The notes beneath the pieces are model-generated. The model worked only from the letters and a program-made list of their open reading frames with translations. It was not told where the DNA came from and ran no database searches. Of a stretch of 64,000 nucleotides of DNA, positions 23,960-36,247 are shown in pieces. The stretch spans positions 2,552,742 through 2,616,741 of the forward strand of contig NW_008708400.1 in assembly GCF_000327385.1 (NCBI RefSeq), written 5' to 3'. Origin of the DNA: Lottia gigantea (Eukaryota; Mollusca; Gastropoda; Lottiidae). Position 1 is the stretch's first letter. Each line of letters begins with the position of its first letter. A program made the position numbers and the translations under genes.

Positions 23960-26325
23960 CGTAGATCATTCACATGGATGTATATAATGCAGTAATTATT
24001 ATAGGCTTTTGTTATGCTGAGGTCAACTACTGGTTTATTGTCACGTGAATTATGCATGAGACAATGTCTCATGTTGGAGGAAAAGTGCTAAACTTGACAA
24101 AAAATTTGACTACAAATTTCAACAGATTTGAAGACTTTACAGTTACCGCCCTTGACTCTACTAACAAGTCAGCAGACATTGCAAATGGATTGATACAGTT
24201 AACATTATGACTGTTGTTAAGGTCAATAAAACATGCTACAGGTCTGGCAAACTATATTGTTCTTGCACAAGCTGTTACATTAAGTCATATTTTAGACACA
24301 GATGAAAGCTGTAAGCACCAAAAGAAAAAAAGCAGAACATTCAAAGATACATATTTTTAGCCCCACATTGTGTGGTAAGCCGAAAAGCGAGTTTGTGAAC
24401 GTGTTTCTAGAATTAGAATGGAGAATACTAGAATATTCAATGCGATGGTAAGACAGGCCCAAAAGAACAAAATCCGTTAGAAATCGATCTAGATGTTAAG
24501 GCATAATAATATATTCAAAAAATTCTCATAAAGGACAATGGCCATTACTAGGACATCGACCTAGACTTAAGTACTCTTGGAATCAGGGACAAGACTAGTG
24601 GACTGTATATTATCGTCACTGATATTGTGGAATCTTTTCTTTGAACCCTCCACGTGTGTTTTATATTGTAAGTAAGTTAAAAGATTTGATTTTTGAATTG
24701 TAAATTATTTTTTTTCTTAAGATATAAATATCGTTTCTTTCATATGTTAATAAAATAAACTTATTTCATCTTCGTTTTAATCTATCAAGTTTTCTACAGC
24801 AGTGTCGTTCGAAGGACGTTTTTTTAACCGATCAAAGCATGACATGTAGAACGCGAATTGTCGAATAGCGAATTCCATAGAAGCTGTCATTTTGATATAC
24901 TTTGGGTTTACATGACACGCGTTAATTGGTTAAAAATAACTGGGCTGTAGAAAACTTGTTAGATTTAATTGCAGACGAAAGCATCTGAGAAAAATAACGA
25001 AATTGCAATTCCTTCAAGTTCCTGCAAGTGTGAAATGACGTCACCAATCGAAAAGGGGCTGTGAAAACGTGATTGGAATGGTGCAATTGATAATAACAAC
25101 AGTATCTCCGATACACATAACTTTCTCGGATGTCTTTACTGACATAAATAAGCATCATCAATATATATAGTACATCCTTGTGTCCTTTTGTTTGCCTTTC
25201 AGTTAATGGGAATACCTTTCATTTTTATCTTTGTGTACCCCAAACTATTATTGTTATTTCAACAATTAGGTACAGGGCATTATTATCAGTGCTACCCAAT
25301 TCTTGATAATGAACAATATTATCATTATTGAGCTATTGTTTGATTAAATTGATATTTCAATATTTTGCCAGTTTCAGAATGTAATTTATCATTTATGGTG
25401 AAATGTGGGTCTCGTCATAAATTTCAATCAAAAATTGAAAGTGTTGTTATATTGACAGAAATTGACTTCACTAAAAAATTCTAACATTATAAATTATTAA
25501 TTTCCAACAAAAGGTCTAGACTCAACAACATAACACATAATTCAGGGTTTATAAAATAAGCTAATAGCAAAAACTTTATTTAAATAAATGATCGTTAAGA
25601 AAAAAAAACAAGAGAGTTTATATTTATAAAACATTTAATATATAGACCTTATATCATTTTAGTTGGAACTCTATAAAATTGCAAAAAATATAATGACAAT
25701 TCCGTAATCTCATGGAACATATCGGTTATTTTGACCGGAACTCGCAGAACAAATTCATCAACTTGATTTAACAAGAGTTGTAGAGCCCAATCATCACTAA
25801 TTCAACATTCCCATTCTCGTCACAAAATTTAACAGATTCATTACCTAACCCATTTGGCTCATTGGAACACAATATTGTGATAATGTCAATATACATAGGA
25901 CGCTATATATAAGTTTTATCTTGTACTCCAAGTTAGTATCACTAATTTATCAAATGGAATAATGGTTTATATTTTGGTAGCGCACTATGTGTTTGTGACG
26001 GTGTGAGTGGTTGTGCATGTGTTGCGTCAATCTTACTAAAATACTTTTGTTTCCGTTATAATGACACTATTTTAATAACATAAAAAATTGCTTAACAAAT
26101 TGAGGGATAGCTAAAACTCCAAAGAAGCTGTAATGTTCCTCTGTGACATTTGCTATGCCACAATTCGTCATTGTCATCATGAAACTGGTCCTTCAAGACA
26201 CACTTTGATTCGTTAAAAAGACGAAAAATATCACAATACATGTACAATAAAACACCAAATTTCATTTTAATTATAATCGTGTCGCATTTGTGTATTTTCC
26301 TGTGGTAGATGTTGTATTTTGTATA
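23960..26325. other. Intergenic, nothing recognised
   Basis: 2.4 kb of AT-rich sequence. A small palindrome around ATGAGACAATGTCTCAT at about 24056-24072 is the only structure I noted. Confidence 0.5.
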
Positions 26326-26329
26326 TTTC

Positions 26330-28475
26330 TTACTAGATGTGTTATCTTTATATCTTTACATCCTTTCTAGACATGTTATTTTGTACATGCCTTTACTAGA
26401 TGTGGTATTTTGTAAGTGCCTTAGTGGAAGTGTTATTTGTAATACCTTTACCAGATGTGTTATGAGTTAATTTGTAGCCTACACTCCTTTACTAAATGTG
26501 TTATTTTGTACACCTTTTTACTAGATGAGTTATTTTGTACATCCCTTACTAGATGTACCTCCTTTACGAGATGTAACATTTTGTACATCCCTTATTTGAT
26601 GTGTCATTTTGTACCTCTTTTACTAAATGTGTTAATTTGTCTATGTCTTACTAAATGTATTATTTTGTGCCTCCTTTCTTAATGTGTTATTTTGTATCTC
26701 ATTTTACTAGAAAAGAAGTACAAAATAATACATCTAGAAAGGAGGTACAAAATAACACATCTATTAATTAGAAAAGGTTTTGTATGACACATCGTTCAAG
26801 AAACGTCCAATACCATCTAAGGGCATATCTTCACATCGAATTTGATCCCTTTATGTAGCATTATATAACTCATAGTCGAAATATTAGCTAGCATTTTGCT
26901 TAGAGGTTGTCTGGCCTTTTTATGTGTATCAGGGACACCTTTTGCCTTACTGGGTGTGTCATTGTGTAGATGTATTATTTTGTATCTCCTTTTACTAGAT
27001 GTGTTATTTTGAATCTCCCTTACTAGATGCATTATTTTGTATCTACTTTCTAGATGTGTTAGTTTGTATCCTCTTTTACTAGGTATGTTATTTTGTATCT
27101 CCTTTCTAGATCTGTTATTTATTACCTCGTTTACTACTCGAGTTATTTTTTATATCCCTTAACTAGATCTGTTATTTTGTACCCCTTTTACTACTTGAGT
27201 TATTTTTTATATCCCTTAACTAGATCTGTTATTTTGTACCTCCTTTACTACTTGAGTTATTTTTTATATACCTTAACTAGATCTGTTATTTTGTACCTAC
27301 TTTACTACTTGAGTTATTTTTTATATCCCTTAACTAGATCTGTTATTTTGTACCTCCATTACTACTTGAGTTATTTTTTATATCCCTGAACTAGATCTGT
27401 TATTTTGTACCTCCTTTAGTACTTGGGTCATTTTTTATATCCCTTAACTAGATCTGTTATTTTGTACCCCCTTTGCTACTTGAGTTATTTTTTATATCCC
27501 CTAACTAGATCTGTTATTTTGTACCTCCTTTACTACTTGAGTTATTTTTTATATCCCTTAACTGGATCTGTTATTTTGTACCTCCTTTAGTACTTGAGTT
27601 ATGTTTTATATCCCTTAACTAGATCTGTTATTTTCTACCTCCTTTACTACTTGAGTTATTTTTTATATCCCTTAACTAGATCTGTTATTTTGTACCTCCT
27701 TTACTACTTGAGTTATTTTTTTATATCCCTTAACTAGATCTGTTATTTTGTACCTCCTTTACTACTTGAGTTATTTTTTATATCCCTGAACTAGATCTGT
27801 TATTTTGTACCTCCTTTAGTACTTGGGTTATTTTTTATATCCCTTAACTAGATCTGTTATTTTGTACCCCCTTTGCTACTTGGGTTATTTTTTATATCCC
27901 CTAACTAGATCTGTTATTGTGTACCTCCTTTACTACTTGAGTTATTTTTTATATCCCTTAACTAGATCTGTTATTTTGTACCTTCTTTAGTACTTGAGTT
28001 ATTTTTTATATCTCTGAACTAGATCTGTTATTTTGTACCTCCTTTACTACTTGAGTTATTTTTTATATCCCTTGTTAGATGTATTATTTTGTACCTTCCT
28101 TACCAGATGTCTTATTATGTACATCCCTTTACTAGATGTATTATTTTGTACCTCCTTTCTAGATGTGTTATTTTGTATCTCCTTTAATGTATGTTATTTT
28201 TACACCCCCTACTAGATGTATTATTATATTATACCTAGATGTACTATTTTGTACCTCCTTTCTAGATATACTATTCTATACCTTTACTAGATGTGCTATT
28301 TGACAATGTAAGATGATGTCTCATTATTCATTATGTCATTTCAACCTTTCTAGATGTGTTATTTTGTACATCTCTACTAGATGTATTATATTATACCTAC
28401 TTTCTAGATGTACTAAGTTTTACCTACTTTCTAGATGTACTATTTTGTACCTTTATTAGATGTGCTATTTGACAA
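26330..28475. repeat. Satellite-like array, about 28-bp monomer (CTAGATGTGTTATTTTGTACC)
   Basis: Degenerate monomers of about 28-30 bp (ACTAGATGTGTTATTTTGTA + CCTCCTTT) fill 26330-26705 and 26955-28475, with a more uniform core at 27110-28075. The array is interrupted by an inverted patch (about 26705-26765) and about 190 bp of unrelated sequence (about 26766-26955). No coding content despite open frames. Confidence 0.9.
27110..28075. repeat. 57-bp higher-order dimer array, about 17 copies
   Basis: Each 57-bp unit is two unlike monomers: ACTAGATCTGTTATTTTGTA + CCTCCTTT and ACTACTTGAGTTATTTTTTATA + TCCCTTA. Copies differ by only a few substitutions, far fewer than between monomers in the flanks, so the dimer was amplified after the monomers had diverged. 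Confidence 0.9.
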
Positions 28476-28516
28476 TGTAAAGTGATGTCTCATTATTCAT
28501 TATGTCATTTCATCGC
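28276..28516. repeat. Two direct copies of a 65-bp block at the right edge of the array
   Basis: TAGATGTGCTATTTGACAATG followed by a TGATGTCTCATTATTCATTATGTC block occurs at about 28285-28350 and about 28457-28520, separated by satellite monomers. The block was probably duplicated together with the monomers by unequal exchange. Confidence 0.75.
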
Positions 28517-28519
28517 AGT

Positions 28520-29980
28520 GTCTGACACGGTTGGCAATATTAGCACGTAAATCTTGCTAATTGTTATGGTGGTTTCCTAATGAAGCACGGTGGAAATTGT
28601 ACACTTCGGGCAGCAGACATAATGATTTTTATTAGATTTCTTGAACAATCGTATTGAATTGAGTAACACTGGTGTTTGTAATCCATCTTTTAAGTCGTTT
28701 CCTACTTTTTCGATAACGTGCAATTTGGATGAATACATTTTTCTAATGTCTCCATTCCATTTACGCTAAAGCTAGCACGCATACACTATTGAGGTATAAT
28801 CTTTTATGAACCTGTCTGACATATCTGTACGAAGTACAGGCATTTTACGCGTAGACCTTTATGGTAATTACAATGGACATCCACTCTAACCATCGTAGAT
28901 TGTGCAGACCGAACACCTTGTGTCAAAGCAAAGAAAAGTACACATTGTGAATTATTCATTTTCTTCCAGACATAGACTAGTTTGACTTTTTTTTCTCTAC
29001 TCTGTATGAATTACAATTTAGTAAAAAACATGTGACTGGGCTTGATTAGAACAGCAACAACGAAACGAATATATAATTATTTTTATTAATTATTAAGCCT
29101 CAAACTTGACCAATAAGAGTATATATTCATCAGTGAGCTTGTCATAACTAAATAACAGCATCCCTGTATATAAAGATGAATAAAAAAACAAAAAAAACAA
29201 AACACATAAGAACATTAATGAAAAACGCTTAAAAATAATGAGCGTTTTTCAATAAAAGCTAAATAGTTTAATGAATAATTACCTAGCTTAATGGATTTAT
29301 CGGATACTGGAGGATTCTGTAGTATAATTCACCAAGAAATTGAGGCTCATTTTGGCCAATTTTAAAAAAATTGAATTTGTTGGATCATCCTGAATGGTAG
29401 TATTACTTTGTGAAATAAGCTGCTATCTTGAGGATATAGTAATACTACTACAACATTACTAGAATTTCTATGAATGACGAACCAAGACAGTGGTAATGTC
29501 ATCGTAGTAATAGCATCAACTCGACAAGTCAATGAATGATCACGGTGCTGATTTGTCGGTCTCATCGTGTTAAACATGATGTAGGTATTATACAGAACGA
29601 CAGTCGTCATGACTTCTAATATCTACACAGTATGATTCACACTTTTATGTATGGAACTATTATTATTATATTATTATTATTAATATAATTCCGAGGAATC
29701 GGAGGTGTTAAGGGCGGAGTTTCAATCTATATCGAACTATGTATATAAAGTTACTTGACTTATATATTTCAAGACAATTGTCACTAACTCTGAATAGGAA
29801 AGTATAGAAAGTATAGTATAAAGTATAAGAGGATAAACATTACATGTCAGGTAAGAGTAGACAATTTTGAATATGAATTTTAACATTGTTTTTTCTATAA
29901 TTAATCTTTCAATGAAAAGTATTAGTTAACATTAAAATAAATTACGTTGGACAATATTATGACTTAAGCTTAAAAAGTAT
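28520..29980. other. Intergenic, nothing recognised
   Basis: One perfect 10-bp hairpin (GAAAAACGCT...AGCGTTTTTC) at about 29220-29251. The 82-codon minus frame at 29362-29610 has no recognisable motif. Confidence 0.45.
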
Positions 29981-29984
29981 ATTG

Positions 29985-30455
29985 GTATGGAAGGCGGAAT
30001 AGTTTTTTATTCAATGTTCTTCGTTGCTAATTTTATTTCTGAATTCTAATTTCTTATCTCAACATTTGTCATTGAAAATTAACATTAGTATACACAGTTC
30101 ATAATTAGTTTTGAAAAAGAACATTCTTCCATAAACATTCGATTTTCCAATGTATATGTTGGTAGAGTTTTGTGTTGGACGTTTTTGCATTTGAAGATAT
30201 GTTGAGCTAGATATGTATTTGTAGATTTGTATTTAAAGATATTTTTGGCAAGAATTCTATTACTTCAATAATTGGAAAAACCGAATGTTTATCGAAGAAT
30301 GTTCATTTTCAGTACAAATTATGATTTTTGTATACAATTTTCAATAACAAGTGTTGAATTAAGCGTGCAAATTAAGAGATAAGAATTTAGAATTAAGAAT
30401 CAAGAAATGACAATGAAGAACATTGAATAAAAAGCCATTCCGCCTTCCATATATT
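29985..30455. mobile_element. Foldback-type MITE, about 170-bp inverted arms
   Basis: Left arm about 29990-30160 begins TATGGAAGGCGGAATAG and ends near ATAAACATTCGATTTTCCAAT. The right arm, about 30270-30455, is its inverse, ending CATTCCGCCTTCCATATA. Arms are roughly 80% identical with several indels, so it is not recent. Central spacer about 105 bp. No coding content. Confidence 0.85.
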
Positions 30456-30459
30456 GCTC

Positions 30460-31045
30460 TTTTGTCAAGAATGTTATCTACTACCAAAAAATAGCGTTTT
30501 GTCCTAATTAACCTGGTGAGTGTGGTGTAAATTGTTGAAACGAAGATAAGAATTCTATACAAATGTGTAACATAGTGGCAAGGAAATTCCGCCTTAAACA
30601 TTAAGTTCAAAACACAAAAGGACTGTATAATAAAGCCAAGGGCATTATGATTACAATGTCACTATAGGATTACTTCATCTGTTAGCAATAACAAAGAATG
30701 ATTTTGCCATTTTTGCAAATTTGATAAACAGGAGCATAATTTTTTACACATTTATTGTTTGTTTGAAGCAGAAGGAAACTTTAAACTTTAAACTTTAAAG
30801 ACTTAAAAAAACTGAAAGCTATTGTTTACGATATCAAATTATTACACGTAGGATTGTTTACTTTATTATTAGCGTTAACTGCATTATAAAAACCAACTAA
30901 CGTTACTAGCAGAGATGACAAATTGGATTTATGCAGAACCATCTTTTGTTACTTTACTCGAACAAATATATAAGTATTAAGAATAAGTAGTGCATGCAAG
31001 TCATTATCAAACAACTTAGAGTACCATCCCTTAATGAGATTTATC
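30460..31045. other. Intergenic, nothing recognised
   Basis: AT-rich; a TTTAAACTTTAAACTTTAAA triplication at about 30779-30799. Confidence 0.45.
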
Positions 31046-31049
31046 ATTA

Positions 31050-31315
31050 AGTGGTAAGTGGTAATTAATTAGTTATTTAAAAAGAATTAATTAGTTATTT
31101 AAAAAGAATAAATTAGTTATTTACGAAGAATTAATTAGAGATTTAAGAAGAATACAATATATTTTTGAAGAACTTATTAGACATTTTTAAAACAATTCTT
31201 TAGAAATTTAGAACTAATTAAATATTTACGTAGAATTATTTAGAAATTTACGAATAATAAATTAGATATTTACGAAAAATTAATTAGATGTTAATGAAAA
31301 AAATAATTAAACTTA
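31050..31315. repeat. AT-rich tandem repeat, about 24-bp unit
   Basis: Units of AATTAATTAGTTATTTAAAA + AG and close variants (AGATATTTACGAA), about ten degenerate copies. Confidence 0.8.
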
Positions 31316-31509
31316 ATGATCACATTTTACCCGCCATACCAGAACCCATCTAAGATTCGTCTAGGGAAACTTTCGGGGTTTGATTATTCGTGATAATCGT
31401 AAATTTTCGGATATAAATGGGCTAATAATTTATATTTTACTAGTAAATTCACCCTTTCCACCGAACAACTTGGCGTGATGTTCTAATCGATCAGAGACAG
31501 TGTCCTATT

Positions 31510-31630
31510 TAGGGGCTGGTTCACGATCCGTTCGACCGATCGGTCTTTTTTTTTAGCAATGCTAATCAGTTAAAGTGTTCACAGCTAAACGTCGAAATTA
31601 AAACCTTCAAATCCACGTGACTCCAGAATT
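31510..31630 (-). repeat. Dispersed repeat family 'TTTGACGG(C/T)GAGCTGTGAA', copy 3, reversed
   Basis: On the minus strand AATTTCGACGTTTAGCTGTGAA and CACGTGGATTTGAAGG correspond to 19500-19570. It overlaps the start of a 101-codon plus frame (31617-31922), which weakens that frame as a gene. Confidence 0.5.
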
Positions 31631-31639
31631 TTTGAATGG

Positions 31640-34600
31640 TAAAATTACGACTCGCCTTTTCTTGAAACTCCGCTATACACATATAGAAAAGAAATTGAAG
31701 TTTGAGATATATTTGAAGGGATTATGTGATCTTAGGGCAATTCTAGGACTCCTGAAAACTATTAACAAATACATGAATTCAGGACTAAAATCAAAAAACG
31801 AAAATGGAGAACCATGGTCTTTAAACACAGCATCCGATTTTCATATATTGTTTTGGACGGGCATGAAGATATTATTTATCCTATTTATATTACCATTACG
31901 AAACACTGATTGTTTCCACTGACTGTGTCAGCATTGATAAAAATATATGAATCGATTGCAATGTTGTTTTTTTCTCATAATCTTGTTTAATTTTTTTGTA
32001 TTGAATTACTCAAAGTGCTCTTTGCATTGAGACAGTCATTACGTGAATGTAAACATAATATGACGTTCTGTAGAAACTAGTTTGGAGAATATTTTTTTAG
32101 CTGTGCAATCATGTATATGATATTAAATTCAACGTCACGTTGCGAATTTTCCAAAATGTCTGCTTCCAGAGAATATAAAAGGTTTCTATTAAGAGTTTAA
32201 GTGAAGAGTTTGGTTTTGACTAAATATGATAGTTAAGAACTTCCTGTATCCAGTCATGTAAATAACAGCATTTTCGTGGAGATATCTTCCTTATAATTTG
32301 TCATTCAAAGACTACCTGGATCTGACTTATTAGACAAACATGTTTTCTACATTTATAATAAGATTCAGTTTAGACGATGGTAAGCAGAGACAGATTTGCT
32401 AATCTGAATAATTGTGAATAATATTGAACAGAACTTAAGTTCGCTTTATAATCAATGACTGTAAAGGGCATTGCTTTCGGTCAACTTCCTTTATATCGAC
32501 ATTTCCCGGCGAGGAAACCACAGAAATACAGTCCCAAAGGTTCTAAACTTCGAGATGAACAACCCGAGTCGGTTCATTAAATCAGATATTTTCAAACTAT
32601 GGCAATAATGTAACAAAATTTTTGTCTCAATCTTTATGTTAAAATAATGGTAATTATCGTTTCGAATACAAAACGGTTAACAACTAAGCGTTGGCTTTCA
32701 ATCTGAAACGAGTTAGAAGAAGCTGAAATTATGTAACATTTTCTGTAAAAAGCGAATAATTTGGTTTTATGAACGATCAAGAATCTTTCACCAAGTGCGG
32801 AAATTCTGTTTTACCCTTTTTTGATAAATGAGACATATTGCATTTCCTGAATGAGATTTTCATCGTTTATGAGTAATTCAATAACAGCTGCTATTTCATC
32901 AGATTACGTGTATGGTGAAAGGATTTGATAATGGAATCTCAAACAAAGAGGAAGTCTAAATTAAAGTAAATAATGACGAATGATGACGAAGTAAGCACTT
33001 TTTAAGATGATGGAGATGTTAAAAGTGGCACTTATGCTTAAGGTGGCACTGATCGTGAAGGTTGATATGGCACCTTTGCAGTAGATAGAATATCATATCT
33101 TCTTGGTAGAGGTAAGTTTGGTAGAAGAGATTTTACCATAATATCCACATCTTCAGGAGCACCTGAAATTCCCAAAATTATAAACGAGATTAAATACTTT
33201 GCTTTCCTTATTTTGAACTCCACAAGGACTTAAATACCCAGAACTGAATAAGTTTCGATATAGTGATCTTTAAAATCTGATAATACACGTTTAGCTAAAG
33301 TTTGGTTTATGTTTTCAAAAACCAAAGAGAAGAATTTTTAGATCAGAATAAATGAAGTCATACAGAAGAGACACCTTTTTTGGAAGGCCAATATCTAAAG
33401 AACCATTCAATTGTTTGCACTGTGAAATGATAAAGTCATTGGAGAAATTAGTAAGGAATTCTTATAAAAGCAGATAAACGTTTCTGATCGTCAAGAATGG
33501 CGATTATGTCTTCCATTATAATACTGTCTAATACGGATTGCGGAGGAAATTATGACCATGCTTGCTTCTCGCATGATAATTACTGTGACTCTGCCTTGTT
33601 TACTGTCTGTCATTCAGAAAAGAACACACAAAATATAATGCCAACTCTTTCACTTCGATGATATCATCAAGCTTTTGATGTGAGAATATTATACATACAA
33701 GTTTTATATGTATAATAGAGCACTGAATCAACAATTAAAAAACCGTTAAGACATATTGTTCATTTAACATGTAACAATTGATTTAAACTAAGACAACTTT
33801 GAATTCCCAAGGAATTTATATTCATTGATTTACTTCTCGAGTTCAACTCGTAAAGAATTCGTCAGTGAATAATGCATGAGCCCTTGGATAGGTCTGTTCT
33901 CAATTCAGCATATTCATCTTTGAGTAATCAACACCATTGTACACATGTATAGACTTTAATTAGTTTAGTATTAGCGGCGCTAGCCTCTCGACAATATGGG
34001 TACAAAAAGGGATTCAATGGGAGGACAACGGTCGAGGCTCAACTCGGTGGAAGCGCCATAGTCAGTCACAACCCTTTCATAGAGCGCCTGAAAGGGCTCT
34101 TACAAGAAAATTTTCGAAAAATCGAATTGATTTGGTGCATTCTGACACATATTTTGGGGCAAAAACATATTAAAATCATTTTAATTTAAAATTGTTAGAA
34201 ATAAAGTGCGGGTACAATTGCAAACAACATGCTTCGAAGTTGATTGTTTAAATATGTCGTCATTAAAACGCAACTGGTAGAAAAATTGTGAGGTTACAAC
34301 AGTGGCGCTAAATATATGAAAATCTAAAAGAAACGAAATCGTAATATCATGTTGATTAGATTGTTTCCGATAGTTCCATTGCGCCAAATTTTCGGCAACT
34401 ATAATATACTTGCTGTCTTAAACGCCAGCGGGTATTTTTGATTAAGGTGAAGGTTCTGGCATGAGAGCAACAGTCAAAACCAATTAGTGACAGCATGCTT
34501 TTAAGGCTTTGCTCTAGTTTTCCCTTTTAAGGCAATGATACATTTAAAATCAAATGGACGGACATCAATTTTCTTGTCTCCCGTGAGACATCTTGCTCAC

Positions 34601-35070
34601 TTTGAAACCTTAAAGTATTAATAATCAAAGGTGATCATTTGAAAGTAAATGACCACATTGTTTAAGTAGTTCACGGATTCTTTGAAAATTGTTGAAACAT
34701 TTTATCTTTTCAACTTATGCTCTGTTTATTTTCGTCGTGGGCGAAATCATGTTCTCGGCCATAAAAAATTCTGGAAATACATTGATAATTGGGTCCTTGA
34801 CATAAAATATTTGAAATTTATGAGCAGTTTCTCTGTGCCCCAAAATTATGTTTCTGGTAGTCTGGAATCAGATTCGATTTATGTACAAGTGAGCGAGAGG
34901 CAAATTATCAAGTAGTAATTCTTTGTATTGACTTAATTCTGATTATGTACTTAGTTTAATAGGGAACTAAATAACAGTAAGTAATCCTTGGGGCTATTTT
35001 TCTTTACGAACTACAGATTGAAGATTAGTACTAACCATTCGGAGAACACCGCATATCGTGTTAAATACGT
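31640..35070. other. Intergenic; one terminal-exon-like piece, otherwise nothing recognised
   Basis: 3.4 kb with only scattered short frames. See 33038-33162 for the sole exon-like piece. A GC-richer patch at about 33970-34110 has no readable frame. Confidence 0.4.
33038..33162 (-). other. Possible terminal coding exon of an unknown gene
   Basis: Minus strand: GGGAATTTCAG acceptor before 33162, then an open frame of 40 codons to TAA at 33040-33038 with residues PEDVDIMVKSLLPNLPLP and a Pro/Ser/Arg end (KVPYQPSRSVPP). Composition is more protein-like than neighbouring frames. No upstream exon or polyadenylation signal was identified, so it could be an exon relic or chance. Product unknown. 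Confidence 0.3.
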
Positions 35071-35074
35071 GTAA

Positions 35075-35850
35075 TGACCTCGTCTATTGTATTAAAAAGG
35101 ATAATAGGAAGATACCCTCGCCTATTGTTCAGCAAAGAAATCGCAATTTATAAGAAGGATAGGAGTTTGCGTTCACAAGGATTTTTTACCAGCCATAACT
35201 CTTGGCATAAATCTTTCCCGGATTATCAGACCCATTTACAGCTGGGGCGACTGAAATAATGAGAAAATATGACTTATTCAAGGTTACCGAGATTAGAATC
35301 CACTACAAAAATTTGTACGACGCAAGCAAATATTGTCATGTAAAGTTCTCAACGTATTAGCAGAGTACTTTTCACAAACCCTCAAAGTGGATAATGACTC
35401 GTCTCTTGTATTAAAAACGGAAAATGCCTTCATCTCGTGTATTATAAGGTATTCCCCACTAGCCCTACTGACAAGGGCAACTTTAGAGTATCTTGAATTG
35501 AAGGGAGGGTAATGCTCGTCTCGTGTATTGAAAATTGGTTATGTCCTAGTCTCTTAGATAGAAAATGGGTTAAACCTTCGTCCCTTGTATTCAAAAGGGG
35601 CACTACCCTCGTTTGTTGTTTTCACAAAAAGGATAATACCCTTATACGTTATTCAGACAAGGGATATTGCCCTCATCTTTTGTTCAGAAAAGGAATGGTA
35701 CCCTCGTATGTTGTTAAGAAAAGGAATACTATCCTCGTATATGTTGTTCAGAAAAAGGATAATGTCCTTGTATGATGTTCAGAAGAGGGATATTACCCTC
35801 GTGTGTTGTTCAGAAAAGGGATAAACCTTTTGATGGTACTATCTCTATGT
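35075..35850. repeat. Tandem repeat, about 31-35-bp degenerate unit
   Basis: Units around GGATAATACCCTCGTATGTT + GTTCAGAAAA, best preserved at 35580-35830 and fading leftward to 35075. Frames through the array encode only the repeat. Confidence 0.85.
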
Positions 35851-36080
35851 CTCTGAAACTGTAAAGGGTTGATGCTCTGGTTCCTTATGTTTATGCTCTA
35901 GTCTAGGTAATGACTTGCCATCAAAACAATTTATTTATTTAAGTGATTTATTGTATTCATTAAATAAGGGTTATTCCGAAGTCTTTGTGAGTAATGTTCT
36001 ACAGTCTAGTATTGAATCTGTCTGTAAAAGATTTAGTTTGTAAAACTAATGTTTTGGATGTACCTGGGTTAGGTCTCAAT

Positions 36081-36085
36081 GATGT
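36081..36085. repeat. Target-site duplication, left (GATGT)
   Basis: GATGT directly precedes the 5' LTR and recurs at 42124-42128 after the 3' LTR. Confidence 0.9.
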
Positions 36086-36247
36086 TGTGACAAACCTTAT
36101 TTGGAATGTCTATTAGGTATTAGAGAAGTGTGTGTATGAATAGGAGAGTTAGTGATGGGGTAAGATAGTCCGGTTAGTGATGGCGGAATAAACATGTTGA
36201 CTAATGAAGGAAGTCTTCTTATTTTCCATTGACGAGAGGTCTCCACA
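36086..36247 (+). repeat. 5' LTR of the Ty3/gypsy element
   Basis: 162 bp, TGTGA at the start and TCTCCACA at the end. The likely primer-binding site follows at once (about 36248-36265); I did not assign the tRNA. Confidence 0.93.

Noticed and set aside
27093-28215. Membrane-protein-like frames (LTRSVILYLLYYLSYFLYP)
   Set aside because: Translation of the satellite array; hydrophobicity reflects T-rich repeat composition.
26330-28475. CRISPR array
   Set aside because: Repeats are contiguous with no unique spacers, and the genome is eukaryotic.
31617-31922. 101-codon plus-strand frame as a gene
   Set aside because: It overlaps a dispersed repeat at its start, lacks recognisable motifs and has no promoter or splice support.
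33497-33661. 54-residue plus-strand frame with four cysteines (DCGGNYDHACFSHDNYC)
   Set aside because: The ATG has no signal peptide behind it of convincing quality, and there is no conserved context. A chance frame of this size is common.
35512-35824. Two repeat-protein frames
   Set aside because: Translation of the degenerate 33-bp tandem repeat.
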